A stretch of 8,578 nucleotides of DNA from Gallionellaceae bacterium. Its GTDB lineage: Bacteria; Pseudomonadota; Gammaproteobacteria; Burkholderiales; Gallionellaceae. Under the pieces are notes generated by a model. The model saw only the letters and a program-made list of their open reading frames with translations, was not told the DNA's origin and made no database searches. Both the position numbers and the translations under genes were made by a program. Where the stretch lies: NCBI GenBank assembly GCA_030646595.1, contig JAUSKS010000273.1, positions 1 to 8,578 on the forward strand. Direction: 5' to 3'. Positions 5,830 through 8,578 of the stretch are shown here, one piece after another (the stretch's first letter is position 1; each line of letters opens with the position of its first letter).

Positions 5830-6941
5830 TATTTTAAATGCGTTAAATGCGGATCAAGATTACGCCGCAGAAACTCATGAAAATGTAATAAGCCATCTTC
5901 GGTTGGAGACTGGTAAGGCCCAACCTCTTCTATGCCGCGCTGATACAAGGCTTTGCGCCCTCGCTGTATTTTGTTGCAGATGATGGCATCTTCCCGCGCC
6001 GTTTCCTGATAGGCAGCTTTTTCTGCTTCCACAAACTCGCGCTCGAACAGCACGATTTCTTCCAAGTAATAAAATTCGACGACATGGCTGCAAGCCTCCG
6101 TACCGCGCGGAATAACAGTGCTGACCACCAGTGTGCCGGGATACCACTCGACCATGACATTGGGATAATAAGTCAGCCAGATTGCGCCAAAGCGGGGCAG
6201 GGTATCGTTGTGGTAGCGGCGCACCTGCTCCTGCCATTGCTCGTATATGGCGCTGCCTGCTTTGCGCAAACCATTATTGAGGCCCACTGTTTGCAGGCTG
6301 TACCAATCGCCGAATTTCCAGTTCAGGTCATCACAGTTAACGAACTTATCCAGGCCGGGATGGAAGGGGCCGACATGGTAGTCTTCCTGGTAGACTTCAA
6401 TAAAGGTCTTCCAGTTAAAAGCATATTCATCCACTTCCACACGGTCCAGCAGATAGCCAGAAAAATCCAGTTCCTGTAGCGCGGGGATGCCAGCCAAGTC
6501 CTTGGCAATATTACGCTGGCTGGCAAATTGCAAACCATTCCAGTGTTGCAGCGGAGTTTGTTTAAGGTGCAGGCAAGGATTATTGGGGAAATGCGGCGCG
6601 CCCAGCAATTTGCCATTGAGCTGATAAGTCCAATGATGTACCGGGCACACAATATTTTTTGCGCTGCCACGGCCTTCCAGCATGACGGCCTGGCGATGGC
6701 GGCAAATATTGCTGAGCAAGGCCAAGCCCTGCTCATTGCGCACCAGCACTTTGGCGCTGTCCATCCAGTCCAGTACATGGTAATCACCGGGCTGGGGCAC
6801 CAGCAGCTCATGCCCGACATATCCTGGACCTTGGTCAAATAACAGGCGCTGCTCCAGCTCCAATATTTTTGGATCAAAATACCAGGCTAATGGCGGCGGC
6901 GCGTGAACTGTAAACTGCTTGGGTTGGGCAATCTCGGACAT
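5829..6941 (-). CDS. Rieske non-haem iron oxygenase, alpha-subunit-like
   Basis: This 370-residue protein belongs to the aromatic-ring-hydroxylating dioxygenase/choline monooxygenase-like Rieske family. The [2Fe-2S] motif is complete: Cys80-x-His82, sixteen residues, then Cys99-Pro-Val-His102. The catalytic domain has NWKTFIEVYQEDYHVGPFHP, with iron ligands His189 and His194. The likely third ligand is Asp318 in REDAIICNKIQRG, a pattern typical of the family. Such enzymes use O2 and electrons from a separate reductase to hydroxylate or demethylate substrates. No reductase gene is nearby, so the partner must be encoded elsewhere. I prefer the ATG at 6941, because AAGGAAG (6950-6956) is eight bases away; the GTG at 6947 would leave only two. 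It is coupled to the EamA transporter. Substrate is unknown. Confidence 0.92.
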   Translation of the reverse strand: MSEIAQPKQFTVHAPPPLAWYFDPKILELEQRLLFDQGPGYVGHELLVPQPGDYHVLDWMDSAKVLVRNEQGLALLSNICRHRQAVMLEGRGSAKNIVCPVHHWTYQLNGKLLGAPHFPNNPCLHLKQTPLQHWNGLQFASQRNIAKDLAGIPALQELDFSGYLLDRVEVDEYAFNWKTFIEVYQEDYHVGPFHPGLDKFVNCDDLNWKFGDWYSLQTVGLNNGLRKAGSAIYEQWQEQVRRYHNDTLPRFGAIWLTYYPNVMVEWYPGTLVVSTVIPRGTEACSHVVEFYYLEEIVLFEREFVEAEKAAYQETAREDAIICNKIQRGRKALYQRGIEEVGPYQSPTEDGLLHFHEFLRRNLDPHLTHLK

Positions 6942-6949
6942 ACCCACAT

Positions 6950-6956
6950 CTTCCTT
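6950..6956 (-). promoter_or_regulatory. Ribosome binding site deciding the oxygenase start
   Basis: AAGGAAG on the - strand is eight bases upstream of the ATG at 6941 but only two from the in-frame GTG at 6947, which supports the shorter protein. Confidence 0.7.
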
Positions 6957-6991
6957 GCAAAAAATAGTGAATAGGTTCGGGGAAGAAATGG

Positions 6992-7021
6992 ATTGTCTCC
7001 CAGATCGTGCATGGCATGCAA
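6992..7021 (-). promoter_or_regulatory. Possible sigma70 promoter of the oxygenase-transporter operon
   Basis: On the - strand TTGCAT (7021-7016) and GACAAT (6997-6992) are 18 bases apart, each matching four of six consensus positions. The start point would give a leader of about 45 bases. The palindrome at 7008-7020 overlaps the -35 box. Support is modest. Confidence 0.35.
7008..7020. promoter_or_regulatory. Perfect palindrome TGCATG-G-CATGCA, possible operator
   Basis: A 6+1+6 inverted repeat lies about 70 bases upstream of the oxygenase start codon and overlaps its possible -35 box. It could bind a dimeric regulator, but no regulator gene is in the window. Confidence 0.4.
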
Positions 7022-7120
7022 GACATTGCAGTAAAAATTATCCAATAAGATTGTCTGTAGGTGAGCAGATTCAAGCGGGTTTTTAGCCGCGCAACATTTA
7101 AGATTTATGGCTAGCTTCGC

Positions 7121-7149
7121 TTGACAGGGCTATCATTCCTCACTAGAAT
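7121..7149 (+). promoter_or_regulatory. Strong sigma70 promoter of rpsL-rpsG-fusA
   Basis: TTGACA (7121-7126) is a perfect -35, the spacer is exactly 17 bases, and TAGAAT (7144-7149) matches five of six -10 positions. A GC-rich GCGCGG run follows directly, as in promoters under stringent (ppGpp) control. The transcript would start near 7156 with a leader of about 110 bases. Confidence 0.85.
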
Positions 7150-7268
7150 GCGCGGTCTTTTTAGCCGTCACGGCGAATTGAAGCAAGTTGTTGTGGCGGC
7201 TGTTGTTTTTTGGATTGTTGTTTTTCAGAATAGTATTTTTTGCAGCGTATGAATTTTCAGGATAAATA

Positions 7269-7646
7269 ATGCCAACCATAAATCAATTAGTGCGCAAAGG
7301 CCGTGCCGCCGAGCCTGTCAAAAGCAAAGTGCCGGCGCTGGCGGGAAGTCCGCAAAAACGTGGCGTGTGTACGCGGGTCTATACCACCACGCCAAAAAAG
7401 CCGAACTCCGCTTTGCGTAAAGTGGCCAAGGTGCGCCTGACCAATGGCTTCGAGGTGATCTCCTACATTGGTGGCGAAGGTCACAACTTGCAGGAGCACT
7501 CGGTGGTGCTGATACGCGGCGGTCGTGTGAAAGACTTGCCCGGTGTGCGTTACCACATGGTGCGCGGTAGCCTGGATACCGCAGGTGTGAAAGATCGTAA
7601 ACAGTCCCGTTCCAAATACGGCGCCAAGCGCCCCAAAAAAGCTTAA
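7269..7646 (+). CDS. rpsL: 30S ribosomal protein S12
   Basis: S12 sits in the decoding centre of the 30S subunit and influences translational accuracy. The 125-residue sequence is canonical ([12 protein letters not shown] start, [39 protein letters not shown], basic [10 protein letters not shown] end). Lys43 and Lys88, the common sites of streptomycin-resistance substitution, are wild type. Asp89 is the residue methylthiolated by RimO in related bacteria. CAGGA at 7258-7262 lies six bases before the ATG. It is the first gene of the str operon, driven by the promoter at 7121-7149. Confidence 0.99.
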   Translation: MPTINQLVRKGRAAEPVKSKVPALAGSPQKRGVCTRVYTTTPKKPNSALRKVAKVRLTNGFEVISYIGGEGHNLQEHSVVLIRGGRVKDLPGVRYHMVRGSLDTAGVKDRKQSRSKYGAKRPKKA

Positions 7647-7691
7647 AGCAAGCTTAAGTAATTTAATAGCCGCATATACGAGGTTTGAAAA

Positions 7692-8162
7692 ATGCCCAGA
7701 CGTAGAGAAGTCCCCAAACGCGAAGTTTTGCCTGATCCCAAGTACGGTAATCAGGATCTTTCCAAATTTGTTAATGTGCTGATGACGGCAGGCAAAAAAT
7801 CAGTTGCCGAGCGCATTCTTTACGGCGCATTGGAGCAGATTGTCAAGAAAAATGGCAAGGATCCAATCGAGGTGTTTAATCTGGCATTGAGCAATGTCAA
7901 GCCGCAGGTTGAAGTGAAAAGCCGCCGTGTGGGCGGTGCCAATTATCAGGTTCCAGTCGAAGTGCGTCCTTCCCGTCGTATGGCATTGGCCATGCGCTGG
8001 TTGAAAGATTTTGCGCGCAAGCGCGGCGAAAAATCCATGGGCATGCGTCTGGCAGGCGAATTGATTGATGCGTCGGAAGGCCGTGGCGGCGCAGTGAAAA
8101 AACGTGAAGAAGTGCATCGTATGGCTGAAGCAAACAAAGCCTTCTCGCACTTCCGCTTCTAA
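7692..8162 (+). CDS. rpsG: 30S ribosomal protein S7
   Basis: S7 nucleates assembly of the 30S head by binding the 3' major domain of 16S rRNA and contacts tRNA in the E site. The 156-residue length is the usual bacterial one. Recognisable parts are the [11 protein letters not shown] start, [43 protein letters not shown] (the rRNA-contacting beta-hairpin) and the [15 protein letters not shown] end. ACGAGG at 7678-7683 is eight bases before the ATG. The 45-base gap from rpsL is where S7 autoregulation acts in E. coli, but I see no clear structure for that here. Confidence 0.99.
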   Translation: MPRRREVPKREVLPDPKYGNQDLSKFVNVLMTAGKKSVAERILYGALEQIVKKNGKDPIEVFNLALSNVKPQVEVKSRRVGGANYQVPVEVRPSRRMALAMRWLKDFARKRGEKSMGMRLAGELIDASEGRGGAVKKREEVHRMAEANKAFSHFRF

Positions 8163-8188
8163 AATATATAGAAAAGTTAGGTTAAATC

Positions 8189-8578
<390 letters not shown>

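Larger units (their letters stand above)
6942..7268. other. Divergent intergenic region between oxygenase operon and str operon
   Basis: This 327-base gap has no credible gene. It holds the str-operon promoter (7121-7149), a possible weaker promoter for the oxygenase operon overlapping a palindrome (6992-7021), and a T-rich rpsL leader. In the leader, GCCG-TCA-CGGC (7164-7174) can form a small hairpin and TGTTGTTTTT is repeated at 7201-7210 and 7216-7225. The octamer GATTGTCT also occurs twice (6991-6998 and 7049-7056). Confidence 0.7.

Overview
The window looks like chromosomal DNA of a betaproteobacterium. The ribosomal proteins, IHF-beta, LapA/LapB and the PyrF sequence all have a beta/gamma-proteobacterial character. 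A placement near Nitrosomonadales/Gallionellaceae is only an inference from protein style. Both edges cut genes: the 3' end of rpsA on the left and the 5' part of fusA on the right.

Positions 1-2911 (+ strand) hold conserved housekeeping genes: the end of rpsA (ribosomal protein S1), ihfB (integration host factor beta), a clear intrinsic terminator, then a tight lapA-lapB-pyrF cluster. LapA and LapB form the inner-membrane module that controls LPS synthesis through FtsH/LpxC. pyrF (OMP decarboxylase) overlaps lapB by an ATGA junction. The cluster ends at a strong bidirectional hairpin.

Positions 2879-4970 (- strand) are the accessory and most unusual part. They hold a tandem duplication of a roughly 1-kb unit, each copy with its own leader, gene and double-hairpin tail. 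The two genes encode secreted proteins of 268 and 294 residues that I cannot assign to a named family. Each has a Sec signal peptide, an N-terminal domain with a CX3CH motif, Thr/Pro-rich linkers of the FTPTPT type, one (copy A) or two (copy B) four-cysteine modules, and an almost invariant 58-residue C-terminal domain. This is the best candidate for undescribed biology here.

Positions 4981-6941 (- strand) hold a two-gene operon: a Rieske non-haem iron oxygenase alpha-subunit-like protein, translationally coupled (TAGTG) to a ten-helix EamA/DMT-family transporter. Substrates are unknown.

Positions 6942-7268 are a divergent intergenic region. It contains a near-consensus sigma70 promoter (TTGACA-17-TAGAAT) for the str operon and a perfect palindrome in a possible promoter of the oxygenase operon. 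Positions 7269-8578 (+ strand) carry rpsL, rpsG and the start of fusA.
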